This document shows, piece after piece, positions 9,278 through 17,637 of a DNA stretch of 64,000 nt. This stretch comes from Planctomycetaceae bacterium (lineage in GTDB: Bacteria > Planctomycetota > Planctomycetia > Pirellulales > Pirellulaceae): the NCBI GenBank assembly GCA_020638975.1, contig JACKHN010000008.1, positions 62,001 to 126,000 on the forward strand. The letters are read 5' to 3'. Under the pieces are notes generated by a model. That model searched no databases and was not told the origin of the DNA. It saw only the letters and a list, made by a program, of their open reading frames with translations. Position 1 is the stretch's first letter. Every line of letters starts with the position of its first letter. A program made the position numbers and the translations under genes.

Positions 9278-9889
9278 TTAAAATGTGGGTGGCGTACAGG
9301 TGCTGACGATCTCGCAATCTTCCTTGCCAAGGTTCCGGAAACGATGCGGTAGGCGACTGCTGAAGTAGTAACCATCGCCCGCGCCGAGAACCTCGCATTG
9401 GCCGGCCACCGTAATCTCGATCTGGCCGCGAACGATCACACCGGCTTCTTCGCCTTCGTGCGACAGCATTGTGGGGCCCGTGTCACCGCCCATGGCATAG
9501 GTCTCATGGAGGACTTGCAGCTTACGCCGCGAACTGCTCCCGCCGACTTGCCGCAAAACGACGGGACCATCCGCGATTCGAGTCATGTCTTTTGCGCGAT
9601 AGAAGAATTGCGTGTCCGGTTTGAAGTCTGCGGCAAAGAAATCTGCCAACGAAAGTCCGAACACCTCTAAGATTTTCTTCAACGAGGCGATCGAAGGACT
9701 GACGCGATTCTGTTCGATCATGGAAATCGCGCCGTTGGTGATCCCCGCCAGTCCCGCTAGTTTTCGCTGTGACATTTCGTGGGCCTGCCTCAACTCACGG
9801 ACGCGGCTTCCCACCGCCACCGCTTCTTGGCCCTCATCGACGGGCGACGGGGCCACAGGATCGGTTGAATTCTTAAGCATTTCACACAC
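9278..9889 (-). CDS. XRE-family regulator with C-terminal cupin (PuuR-like)
   Basis: A 203-residue two-domain regulator. Residues 28-85 are an HTH_3/XRE domain (VRELRQAHEMSQRKLAGLAG ... NGAISMIEQNRVSPSIASL). Residues 115-200 are a cupin_2 domain (EEAGVIVRGQIEITVAGQ ... GDGYYFSSRLPHRFRN). In the PuuR family, this arrangement represses putrescine or GABA catabolism and the cupin is thought to sense the metabolite. The start can be GTG 9889 or ATG 9880. It is divergent from the gabT-like gene and upstream of the symporter unit, the classic position of a local repressor. Ligand and targets are inferred only from context. Confidence 0.85.
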   Translation of the reverse strand: MCEMLKNSTDPVAPSPVDEGQEAVAVGSRVRELRQAHEMSQRKLAGLAGITNGAISMIEQNRVSPSIASLKKILEVFGLSLADFFAADFKPDTQFFYRAKDMTRIADGPVVLRQVGGSSSRRKLQVLHETYAMGGDTGPTMLSHEGEEAGVIVRGQIEITVAGQCEVLGAGDGYYFSSRLPHRFRNLGKEDCEIVSTCTPPTF

Positions 9890-9923
9890 TTTGTGGCGAC
9901 TAAAAATCCTATAAATACTGGAC

Positions 9924-9960
9924 TTGCGGCAATTCTATTCGAGAGTGTTTAATATATCAA
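9924..9960. promoter_or_regulatory. divergent promoter region between XRE/cupin gene and gabT-like gene
   Basis: On the minus strand TTGATA (9955-9960) and TAGAAT (9932-9937) are separated by exactly 17 nt, a good sigma70-type promoter for the regulator gene. On the plus strand TTGCGG (9924-9929) and TTTAAT (9948-9953), spaced 18 nt, could drive the aminotransferase. The two overlap almost fully, so one repressor bound here could control both directions. The region is clearly richer in A/T than its neighbours. No clean operator palindrome is evident. Confidence 0.45.
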
Positions 9961-10017
9961 TCGCAAAACGCGACTTTGAAACGCAACTTCGGATCTTGGA
10001 AACTGGGACCGACTCGA

Positions 10018-11325
10018 ATGGGAAAAGGTGACGATTTAATAGCTCGCCGTGCGGCTATCACGCCTCGCGGCATACCAATGGTCACGTCGGCGACGGTCGC
10101 ATCGGCACACGGAGCAACGCTTGTCGATCTCGACGGACGGGAACTACTCGATTTCGCGAGCGGCATTGGCGTCATGAATGTTGGCCATTGTCAGCCGTCC
10201 GTGATTGAGGCGATTCGCGAACAAGCAACGAAATGCTTGCACGTTGGCATTCACGTCGCGACTTATGAACCTTACATCGCTTTGTGCGAGAAGCTCGCGG
10301 AGCTGTTGCCGCATGGCGATCAGACGAAAGTCATGTTGGTCAACTCAGGCGCGGAAGCGGTCGAGAATGCCGTCAAGATCGCTCGGCAAGCGACCAATCG
10401 GCCTGCGGTTATTTGCTACACGGAGGGCTTTCACGGCCGCACGCTGATGGCGATGTCGCTGACTTCGAAGTATGGCTACAAGATTGGATGTGGCCCGTAC
10501 GCTCCCGAGGTCTATCGGTTGCCGTTTCCCAATCACTATCGCTATGGCGATGGCATGAGCGAAGCTGCGTTTGTCGAACGAGAGTTGGGCCGCTTTAGCG
10601 ACTCGCTTGTGAACTCCGTGGCTGCCGAGCAAGTCGCTGCGGTGTTATTGGAGCCGGTGCAAGGCGAAGGCGGGTTCATTCCGGTGCCGCCGGCTTACCT
10701 ACGAGGATTGCGAAAGCTGTGCGACGAGCATGGCATCTTGATGATCCTGGACGAAGTGCAATCGGGATTCTGCCGTACGGGCGAGTGGGGTGCCTTCCAG
10801 CGCTATGACGTTGTGCCGGATATCTCGACTTGGGCCAAGGCGATGGGCGGCGGGCTGCCGATCGGTGCAGTTGTCGGCAAGGCCGACGTGATGGATGGCG
10901 CACGGCCAGGCACGATTGGCGGCACCTACGGCGGCAATCCAGTCGCCTGTGCCGCGTCGCTGGAAACTATTCGGCTCATGGAAGAACTGCAGCTTGGTCC
11001 GCGTGCTACGGTGATCGGACAGCGGATAACCGATCGATTACTGGCCCTTCAAAAGCGATTTCCCAGTTGGGTGGGAGATGTCCGTGGGCTTGGCGCAATG
11101 GTAGGCGTCGAGTTAATTGAGAGCGGCGATCTTCACAAACCAGCGACCGAATTGACGGCTGACATCTTACAAGGCTGCGCCTCTCGCGGGCTGGTGATTC
11201 TCGGTGCCGGAATCTACGGCAATGTGATTCGTTTCCTAACACCGTTGGTAATCACCGACGAACAACTCGACCACGGCCTCGATATTCTGACGGAAGAATT
11301 CGTAAAGGCCGTGGAGCGACGATAG
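10018..11325 (+). CDS. gabT: class III aminotransferase, GABA-transaminase-like
   Basis: A 435-residue PLP enzyme. LLDFASGIGVMNVGHCQPSV near the N-terminus, MLVNSGAEAVENAVKIAR (PLP phosphate site), EGFHGRTLMAMSLTSK, LLEPVQGEGG, the aspartate motif LILDEVQSGFCRTG (here MILDEVQSGFCRTG) and the Schiff-base lysine in WAKAMGGGLPIGAV (Lys274) are all present. This pattern matches 4-aminobutyrate and 5-aminovalerate transaminases, which convert the omega-amine to a semialdehyde. A TTG at 9976 would add 14 residues, but MGKGDDLIARRAAITPRG is where GabT proteins normally begin. It starts the plus-strand arm of the island and supplies the substrate for the SSADH across the divergent promoter. Ornithine or acetylornithine specificity is a weaker alternative. 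Confidence 0.82.
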   Translation: MGKGDDLIARRAAITPRGIPMVTSATVASAHGATLVDLDGRELLDFASGIGVMNVGHCQPSVIEAIREQATKCLHVGIHVATYEPYIALCEKLAELLPHGDQTKVMLVNSGAEAVENAVKIARQATNRPAVICYTEGFHGRTLMAMSLTSKYGYKIGCGPYAPEVYRLPFPNHYRYGDGMSEAAFVERELGRFSDSLVNSVAAEQVAAVLLEPVQGEGGFIPVPPAYLRGLRKLCDEHGILMILDEVQSGFCRTGEWGAFQRYDVVPDISTWAKAMGGGLPIGAVVGKADVMDGARPGTIGGTYGGNPVACAASLETIRLMEELQLGPRATVIGQRITDRLLALQKRFPSWVGDVRGLGAMVGVELIESGDLHKPATELTADILQGCASRGLVILGAGIYGNVIRFLTPLVITDEQLDHGLDILTEEFVKAVERR

Positions 11326-11326
11326 A

Positions 11327-11390
11327 TGAGCCGACGGCGCTAGCCGCGGATGTACACATTAACGAACCAGGCGCTAGCGCGTTCGGCTCA
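11327..11390. repeat. imperfect intergenic hairpin (GAGCCGACGGCGCTAGC type)
   Basis: TGAGCCGACGGCGCTAGCCG at 11327 pairs imperfectly with the segment ending GCGCTAGCGCGTTCGGCTCA at 11390. It begins two bases after the aminotransferase stop and ends 24 bases before the ribosome binding site of the next gene. It could act as a partial terminator inside the plus-strand arm. Confidence 0.6.
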
Positions 11391-11417
11391 CGGATTCTCA
11401 ATCACTGGAGACAATGA

Positions 11418-12305
11418 ATGACACCTTACGCCATCGGCGGACTACAACTGACAACTTCTGGACTGCGAGACAATTTGCCATATCTGCAGGCAAAGCTGGA
11501 TTACTTCATGTACCTGTTCCCGTGGGTGCAGATGGTGGTGTTCAGTGAACTCGCGGCCTACGGTCCGAATCCCGCCAAAGCCGAGCCGCTGCCTGGCCCC
11601 GCGGAACGTAAATTCCAAGAAATGGCAGCGAAACACAAGATTTGGCTCGTCAACGGGTCCCTTGTCGAGATGCTCAACGGCAAGCGATACAACACTCTAT
11701 CAGTGATTGACCCAACAGGAAAAGTCATCGGTCGCTATCGAAAGATGTTTCCGTTTCTGCCGTATGAAGAAGGTGTCGAATGTGGCAGTTCGTTCTTCGT
11801 GTTCGATGTTCCAGACGTGGGGCGATTCGGTGTTTCGATCTGTTACGACATGTGGTTTCCGGAGACGTCTCGTACCTTGGCCAGCATGGGCGCGGAAGTC
11901 ATTTTGCATCCGACCTTGACGACAACGATCGATCGCGACGTCGAGTTGTGTATTGCCCGCGCAACCGCAGCGACCAACCAATGCTTCATGGTAGATATCA
12001 ACGGTGCGGGCGACGGCGGCAACGGCAAATCGATCATCTGTGGTCCCGCGGGCGATGTGTTGCATCAGTTCGGCGCGTCCGAAGAGCTTGTCCCGATGGA
12101 AATTGATCTCGATCGAGTCCGCCGCTATCGCGAAGTCGGTCTACGCGGATTGGGCCAGCCCTTGAAGAGTTTTCGCGATTCAGAAGTCAACTTCCCGGTG
12201 TACGCTCCAGGCGGCAAGACGGGGGACTACCTGCAATCGCTGGGAACTCTCGAAAAGCAAGCTCGCGGTTCGCGAGCGGGTTTGGGTGATGAAGGAGTTG
12301 TCTAG
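11418..12305 (+). CDS. carbon-nitrogen hydrolase (nitrilase superfamily)
   Basis: A 295-residue nitrilase-fold amidase. The three catalytic residues are visible: Glu in VVFSELAAYGP, Lys in GRYRKMFPFLPYEEG and Cys in GVSICYDMWFPETSR. Members hydrolyse non-peptide C-N bonds such as N-carbamoylputrescine, amides of omega-amino acids or formamide. The neighbourhood (decarboxylase, aminotransferase, SSADH) favours an amide intermediate in polyamine or amino-acid breakdown, analogous in role to N-carbamoylputrescine amidase, but the exact substrate is not readable. The ATG at 11418 has GGAG seven bases upstream. The protein ends with a short charged tail after the enzymatic core. Confidence 0.8.
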   Translation: MTPYAIGGLQLTTSGLRDNLPYLQAKLDYFMYLFPWVQMVVFSELAAYGPNPAKAEPLPGPAERKFQEMAAKHKIWLVNGSLVEMLNGKRYNTLSVIDPTGKVIGRYRKMFPFLPYEEGVECGSSFFVFDVPDVGRFGVSICYDMWFPETSRTLASMGAEVILHPTLTTTIDRDVELCIARATAATNQCFMVDINGAGDGGNGKSIICGPAGDVLHQFGASEELVPMEIDLDRVRRYREVGLRGLGQPLKSFRDSEVNFPVYAPGGKTGDYLQSLGTLEKQARGSRAGLGDEGVV

Positions 12306-12315
12306 CGAACACCTC

Positions 12316-12372
12316 GTAGGATGGACGCCTCGTCCATCCTACCGGTTTGGACGGACGAGGCGTCCATCCTAC
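12316..12372. repeat. GTAGGATGGACGCCTCGTCC inverted repeat
   Basis: The arms 12316-12335 and 12353-12372 are perfect reverse complements of 20 nt. Each half is itself palindromic (GGACGCCTCGTCC). A sister copy lies at 46219-46282. It separates the C-N hydrolase from the decarboxylase gene and explains why the open frame upstream of 12414 is not genuine protein. Confidence 0.78.
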
Positions 12373-12413
12373 TCGCGATACGTCGAAGCCAACTTAGGAA
12401 CAAGGATGCATGC

Positions 12414-15269
12414 ATGACGGAAGGCTCGCACGACTACTACAAGCTACAGAACCTTGATCCGTCGCATGTGGCCCTCTACAACGTTGGTCGCTTGCGGACG
12501 GACATCTGGCACTTTCTGCGAGATAGCGCTCGGCGTCTGCGGCGAATTCAAAACGACCCGCAGTTCGCGGACGACAAGATGTGGCTAACGACGGCCTGCG
12601 GCGAAGTCTTCGAGTTTTTGCGACCCTTGGAAGACTACTTTGCGTTCCCCGGCGTTACTGCCTTGGATCAACTACGGGCGAATCTTGATCGCGGCTCGTT
12701 TGAGGATCTAGCTCGGCAGACATTGCGACTCGTTCGCATGATGAATAACGAGTCGTACCGCCGACTCGATTTGGCGTCTTCGCAACTGAAAGACTATGCC
12801 GATTTATTGAACGTCGCCAAGTTGAGTGAAGAAGTTCACACGCGGATCCGCCAGGAGCGGCGACTGTACTTCGAGGCCTTAATCGTTGACGATTTGTCGC
12901 GCGCGGAGGCCAAGGAATTGCGCGCTCAGGCTCGCGGTCTACGGCGTGCGGACGATGAATTTTTATACGAGTCTGTCGTCGCCTGCACCTTCGAGGACGC
13001 GTTGATCGCAGTCTTGATAAACCCCAACATTCAGAGCTGTATGATCCGCTACAGTTTTCCCTTCCGCACCCAAAAGAAAATGAGGTTGCTTGAGGAGATC
13101 TATACGATTCTGGGCGCCGATCCAGCCGAGATCGAAGCCCAGAGCAGCACCAAACGCAGCTTGCACTTGGGCAGCATGCTGAAGGCACTGCGACCGGAAC
13201 TCGACATCTTCATGGTCACCGATGCCCCGGTCGAAGACGTCGTTGGTGGACCCAGTCGCGACTTTCGGCGTATCTTCTATCTCCAAGAAAATTATCGCGA
13301 GGTACACCTGAGTGCGATAAAGGGCATTCACGAGCGATTCGAAACGCCTTTCTTCAATGCACTGCGGCGATACAGCCAAAAGCCGACCGGCATGTTTCAC
13401 GCCTTGCCGATTTCGCACTCGGCGACCATCAATAGATCGCATTGGATTCGCGATCTGGCTCAGTTCTACGGCCACCACATTTTTGAGGCAGAAACGTCAG
13501 CGACGACCGGCGGACTCGATTCGCTGTTGCAACCGCACGGATCGCTGCGCGAGGCACAAGAACTTTCAGCGCGCGCATTCGGCTCGCGGCGAACTTATTT
13601 CGTCACGAACGGCACCTCCACTGCCAACAAGATCGTGATGCAGGCGCTGATCCGTCCCACGGACATTGTGTTGCTTGCGCACGATTGCCACAAATCGCAT
13701 CCGTATGCCGTTATCCTGGCCGGTGCTTACCCGGTCTATCTGGATGCTTATCCACTGTCGGAGTACTCGATGTATGGCGGCGTGCCGTTCGCCGAGATCA
13801 AACGCCGACTGCTCGAATTGAAGCGGGCCGGCAAGTTGGACCGCGTCCGCATGTTGCTGTTGACGAATATCACTTTTGATGGCATTGCCTACGATCCCGT
13901 GCGGATCATGGAAGAAGTGTTGGCGATTAAACCGGACATGATCTTCTTGTGGGACGAAGCCTGGTGTGCCTACGCCCGGTTCGCGCCGGTGTTGCGTCGT
14001 CGAACGGCGATGTGGTCTGCGGCTTACTTACGCAAGCGATACGCGAGCGAGGAGTATCGCCGCGAGTACGACGAATGGCGAACGAAGTTCGACGCCTGTG
14101 ATTCTGAAGACGATGCGACTTGGCTCGATCAGCGACTCATGCCCGATCCAGACAAAGCGCGCGTGCGCGTGTATGCCACGCAATCGACTCACAAAACACT
14201 GACTTCATTGCGGCAGGGATCGATGATCCATGTGCATGACCAGGACTTCGAACATCATGCCCGCAACGCCTTTAACGAAGCGTACATGACGCACACATCG
14301 ACTTCGCCGAATTATCAGATTCTGGCGACGCTGGATGTCGGTCGCAGGCAAGTGGAGCTGGAAGGCTACGAATTCGTCGCCTGGAGCATTACGCTGGCCA
14401 TGATGCTGCGGGAGCGAATCACGGCGGATTCTCAGTTGGCAAGATATTTCCGAGTACTTGCGCCGGAAGACATGATCCCGGCGGAACATCGCCCTTCTGG
14501 TATCGACTGTTATTTCGATGAAGTGAAAGGCTGGGGCCGCATGGATATTGCGGCGCAACAAGACGAGTTCGTGCTGGACCCCACTCGCATCACGCTGCAC
14601 GTCGGTCGCACTGGCATGGACGGCGACACATTCAAACAGCTTCTCATGGACAAGTATGACATTCAGATCAACAAGACATCACGGAATACCGTGCTGTTTA
14701 TGATCCATATCGGCATGACGCGGGGCACGATCGCTCATCTGGTCAATGTGTTGACGCAGATCGCTCGCGATTTGGACGACAAGCTGGACCGTTGGAGTCG
14801 AGTCGAACTCGATCTGTTTGGCAAGCAAGTCAAGCAGTTCACCGAAGAGCTGCCGCCGTTGCCGAACTTCAGTCACTTTCATCCTACGTTTCGCCCCACC
14901 CTCGACAGCACGACGCCCGAAGGCGACATGCGTCGCGCTTTCTTTTTAGCGTACGACGAAACGAAATGTGAGTATTTGAAGTTGGATGACGGATCGTTGT
15001 TGGCCGAAGTCGACTCACAACGCGAAGTCGTATCCGCAGCCTTCATCACGCCGTATCCGCCCGGTTTTCCGGTCCTAGCACCGGGCCAAGTTATCACGCG
15101 AGAGATCGTTGAATATCTATTGGCATTGGATGTCAAAGAGATTCACGGTTACGAGCCTGCTTTCGGCCTCCGCGTCTTCACGGCGACTGCGGTCGCCGCG
15201 GAAGAAGGTCGAATTAACGGTCACCCAAAAATCACTGCCAAGAAAACAAAAGAAGGAGCTTCTAAATGA
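12414..15269 (+). CDS. Orn/Lys/Arg-type PLP decarboxylase with long N-terminal region
   Basis: A 951-residue fold-type I PLP enzyme. Core motifs are TYFVTNGTSTANKIV (about 410), HDCHKSHPYAVILAGAYPVY, MLLLTNITFDGIAYDP, FLWDEAWCAYARFAP and the Schiff-base lysine in ATQSTHKTLTSLRQG (Lys594). Typical bacterial inducible ornithine, lysine or arginine decarboxylases are 710-760 residues. Here about 330 residues precede the core, mostly helical and charged, with no clear CheY-like wing domain. The substrate is therefore uncertain; a diamine or agmatine product is expected from the family. The start at 12414 has AAGGA seven bases upstream. Its TGA overlaps the next ATG by four bases (ATGA), so it is translationally coupled to the ATP-grasp gene. 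Confidence 0.85.
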   Translation: MTEGSHDYYKLQNLDPSHVALYNVGRLRTDIWHFLRDSARRLRRIQNDPQFADDKMWLTTACGEVFEFLRPLEDYFAFPGVTALDQLRANLDRGSFEDLARQTLRLVRMMNNESYRRLDLASSQLKDYADLLNVAKLSEEVHTRIRQERRLYFEALIVDDLSRAEAKELRAQARGLRRADDEFLYESVVACTFEDALIAVLINPNIQSCMIRYSFPFRTQKKMRLLEEIYTILGADPAEIEAQSSTKRSLHLGSMLKALRPELDIFMVTDAPVEDVVGGPSRDFRRIFYLQENYREVHLSAIKGIHERFETPFFNALRRYSQKPTGMFHALPISHSATINRSHWIRDLAQFYGHHIFEAETSATTGGLDSLLQPHGSLREAQELSARAFGSRRTYFVTNGTSTANKIVMQALIRPTDIVLLAHDCHKSHPYAVILAGAYPVYLDAYPLSEYSMYGGVPFAEIKRRLLELKRAGKLDRVRMLLLTNITFDGIAYDPVRIMEEVLAIKPDMIFLWDEAWCAYARFAPVLRRRTAMWSAAYLRKRYASEEYRREYDEWRTKFDACDSEDDATWLDQRLMPDPDKARVRVYATQSTHKTLTSLRQGSMIHVHDQDFEHHARNAFNEAYMTHTSTSPNYQILATLDVGRRQVELEGYEFVAWSITLAMMLRERITADSQLARYFRVLAPEDMIPAEHRPSGIDCYFDEVKGWGRMDIAAQQDEFVLDPTRITLHVGRTGMDGDTFKQLLMDKYDIQINKTSRNTVLFMIHIGMTRGTIAHLVNVLTQIARDLDDKLDRWSRVELDLFGKQVKQFTEELPPLPNFSHFHPTFRPTLDSTTPEGDMRRAFFLAYDETKCEYLKLDDGSLLAEVDSQREVVSAAFITPYPPGFPVLAPGQVITREIVEYLLALDVKEIHGYEPAFGLRVFTATAVAAEEGRINGHPKITAKKTKEGASK

Positions 15270-16756
15270 GCCAGGTCGCAACACCCACCAAACGAACGCT
15301 AAACGGGCTGTCTGATATACGGTTGTTCTTTCATCGCAATGAAACACCGATCTACTTCATCAGTGCTACGAACTTTAACTTGATCGGCATCGACGAATGG
15401 GTGCGCAATTTCAAGTGCATCAATTACATCGATTGCTTCGACGGCCAGCATCCCAACGTGATGGTGCCTTCGGAAATTCCTCACAAGCCGTTTACCAGCA
15501 TCGAAGACATCAACAGCTATATGCTGCAACACAAAGAGGTCATCGACTTTATCCGCAGCCGGGCACAAGACGGCCAAAAGGGCAAGGCCGTGTTTCTTTT
15601 CTTTGATGAGGAAATCGAAGGTCTCTGCGAACAACTTGGGCTCGAAGTGTGTTTTCCTAAGGCCAATCTGCGTCAGATGGTCGACGACAAGATCTCCGCG
15701 ACACGGATCGCCGACCGCGCCGGTATTTCGAGCGTGCCAAATGTGCTGGCCAAGGTCGAGAACTTTGCTCAGCTTCGCGAAGTCTCCGCCAGCCTCGGCG
15801 AGAACCTCGTCATCCAAACAGCCTTTGGCGACTCGGGACACACGACCTTCTTCATCTCGAACGAAGCCGATTACAACAAGTACGCCGAAGAAATTGAGAA
15901 AGCACCCGAAGTCAAGATCATGAAACGCATCCGCTGCCGTGGCGCTGCACAGGAAGCATGTGTCACGCGACACGGCACGATCGTAGGCCCCTTGATGACG
16001 GAATTGGTCGGTTTCAAGGAACTGACGCCTTACCGCGGTGGTTGGTGCGGAAACGAAGTGCTGGCCGAATCGTTTTCTCACGAGGTTCGTAACAAAGCCC
16101 GCGACATGACGTTCAAGTTCGGCGAGCAACTCAAAGAACTGGGTTATCGTGGCTACTTCGAACTAGATTTCCTCCGCGATTTGGACAGCGACGAGTTGTA
16201 CCTGGGCGAAGTCAACCCGCGCGTGACCGGTGCCAGTGCGATGACGAATCTTGCGGCGTTCGCTCATGCCGATGCGCCTCTATTCCTGTTCCACTTGCTG
16301 GAATGGGCGGATATCGATTTCGAGCTGAATGTCGAGGAGTTGAACGAGCGCTGGTCCGATCCCGATAACATCGACAGTTGGGGACAACTGGTGATCAAAC
16401 ACACGGCCGATACCACGGAGCTGATCACGTCTGCACCGAAGTCGGGTATCTGGCAAATGAACGACGATGGCACACTCAGCTATGTTCGCATGCAAACTCA
16501 CCGTCGCACGGTGGGCAACGAGAAGCAAGCATTCTTCCTTCGCATCTCGAAGGAAGGCGATTACAAGTATGAAGGTGCCGATCTTGGGATCTTGATTACG
16601 CCGGGGCGTTTGATGACCGAGGATTTCCAACTGAACGACCGCGCTCACGCGTGGACAAACGGCATCCTGGCTCAATACGAGTCGCGCCCCGTGACTCCTG
16701 CCGAATCGCACGTCGCTGTCGAGATTGCCGAAGTCGGCAATTTCAAGATGCTGTAG
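15266..16756 (+). CDS. ATP-grasp ligase (biotin-carboxylase-like fold)
   Basis: A 496-residue protein. A pre-ATP-grasp region lies in residues 1-130. The ATP-grasp core follows: KANLRQMVDDKISATRIADR, LVIQTAFGDSGHTTFF (nucleotide-binding loop), then metal and phosphate residues in YRGYFELDFLRD and ELYLGEVNPRVTGASAMTN. Proteins of this shape are often labelled biotin carboxylase, but no biotin-carboxylase C-terminal domain or carrier domain is present. An ATP-dependent carboxylate-amine (or thiol) ligase is the safer description. Coupled by ATGA overlap to the decarboxylase, it may ligate the amine product to an amino acid or acid, a role like gamma-glutamylputrescine synthetase with an unrelated fold. 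That role is inference. Confidence 0.78.
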   Translation: MSQVATPTKRTLNGLSDIRLFFHRNETPIYFISATNFNLIGIDEWVRNFKCINYIDCFDGQHPNVMVPSEIPHKPFTSIEDINSYMLQHKEVIDFIRSRAQDGQKGKAVFLFFDEEIEGLCEQLGLEVCFPKANLRQMVDDKISATRIADRAGISSVPNVLAKVENFAQLREVSASLGENLVIQTAFGDSGHTTFFISNEADYNKYAEEIEKAPEVKIMKRIRCRGAAQEACVTRHGTIVGPLMTELVGFKELTPYRGGWCGNEVLAESFSHEVRNKARDMTFKFGEQLKELGYRGYFELDFLRDLDSDELYLGEVNPRVTGASAMTNLAAFAHADAPLFLFHLLEWADIDFELNVEELNERWSDPDNIDSWGQLVIKHTADTTELITSAPKSGIWQMNDDGTLSYVRMQTHRRTVGNEKQAFFLRISKEGDYKYEGADLGILITPGRLMTEDFQLNDRAHAWTNGILAQYESRPVTPAESHVAVEIAEVGNFKML

Positions 16757-16827
16757 GAAGCCTCGCTGAAAGTTCGCAGTTCCGTAGGCCGGGTCGCGCC
16801 CAGCCGACTTTGTCATGGGTCACGCAG

Positions 16828-17637
16828 ATGATTATAGACGTACACACACATCTAAATAACTATCACGAAGATCGCGTCGTCTCCATCGACCAATGCCTGG
16901 ATAACTTGCTGGGCGAGATGGAGAAGAACAGCGTCGACCATTCGCTGGTACTCACTTCTTATAAGGTGACAGAGCACCGTCCGCCGACTCGCGATGTCGT
17001 AAAGGCAACAGAGAAGCACGACAACATCTCCGTCGTCGCAGGCATCAGCTTTCTGAACTACAAGCAACGCGATCTGCGCGAGATCGCCGAGTTTTTAGAA
17101 GCTGGATTGATCAAGGGCCTGAAACTGTACCCCGGCTACGAGCCGTTTTATCCTTACGATCAACGTTGCCAAGTGATCTATGATTTGGCGATGGAGTTCG
17201 ACGTGCCGGTGATGTTTCATACGGGCGATACGTACTCGCCGACAGGTAAAGTGCGCTTCGCCCATCCGTTGAACATCGATGACGTCGCGGTCGACAACCC
17301 CACGATGAAGATCGTCATCTGCCACATCGGCAATCCCTGGATTCGTGACTGCATGGAAGTCGTCTACAAGAATCCGAACGTTTACACGGATGTGTCGGGA
17401 CTGACGTTGGGCGACTTCAACGAGAAGTTTGAACGATTCATGCGAAATCAAGTCAAAGAGATGCTCACGTACGCTGGCGAACCGCAGTACATGCTGTATG
17501 GTACGGACTGGCCGATTTGCAACATGCGGTCTTATTTGAAGTTCATGAAAGAGCTGAAGTTGCCTGCAGCAAGTATGGAAAAGATTATGTGGCGCAACGC
17601 AGCGGAGCTATTTAAGATCGACGTGCCTGCAGCGTGA
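16828..17637 (+). CDS. amidohydrolase family protein (Amidohydro_2)
   Basis: A 269-residue TIM-barrel metal hydrolase. It opens with MIIDVHTHLNNY, the HxH metal ligands; then GLKLYPGYEPFYPYD, VMFHTGDTYSPTG (third His), IVICHIGNPWIRD (fourth His) and the closing aspartate in MLYGTDWPICNM. This is the Amidohydro_2 (PF04909) layout, which covers decarboxylases such as ACMSD and simple hydrolases. The start at 16828 is chosen because the metal motif must lie at the extreme N-terminus; upstream in-frame sequence belongs to the ATP-grasp gene. Its last codons overlap the next gene (GTGA), implying co-translation with the C45 protein. Confidence 0.8.
   Translation: MIIDVHTHLNNYHEDRVVSIDQCLDNLLGEMEKNSVDHSLVLTSYKVTEHRPPTRDVVKATEKHDNISVVAGISFLNYKQRDLREIAEFLEAGLIKGLKLYPGYEPFYPYDQRCQVIYDLAMEFDVPVMFHTGDTYSPTGKVRFAHPLNIDDVAVDNPTMKIVICHIGNPWIRDCMEVVYKNPNVYTDVSGLTLGDFNEKFERFMRNQVKEMLTYAGEPQYMLYGTDWPICNMRSYLKFMKELKLPAASMEKIMWRNAAELFKIDVPAA

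Noticed and set aside
12321..12413. Longer start for the decarboxylase
   Set aside because: The extra residues are encoded by the GTAGGATGGACG hairpin, and the ATG at 12414 has a better ribosome binding site.
15299..16129. Minus-strand open frame opposite the ATP-grasp gene
   Set aside because: Antisense shadow; no start signal or family motif.
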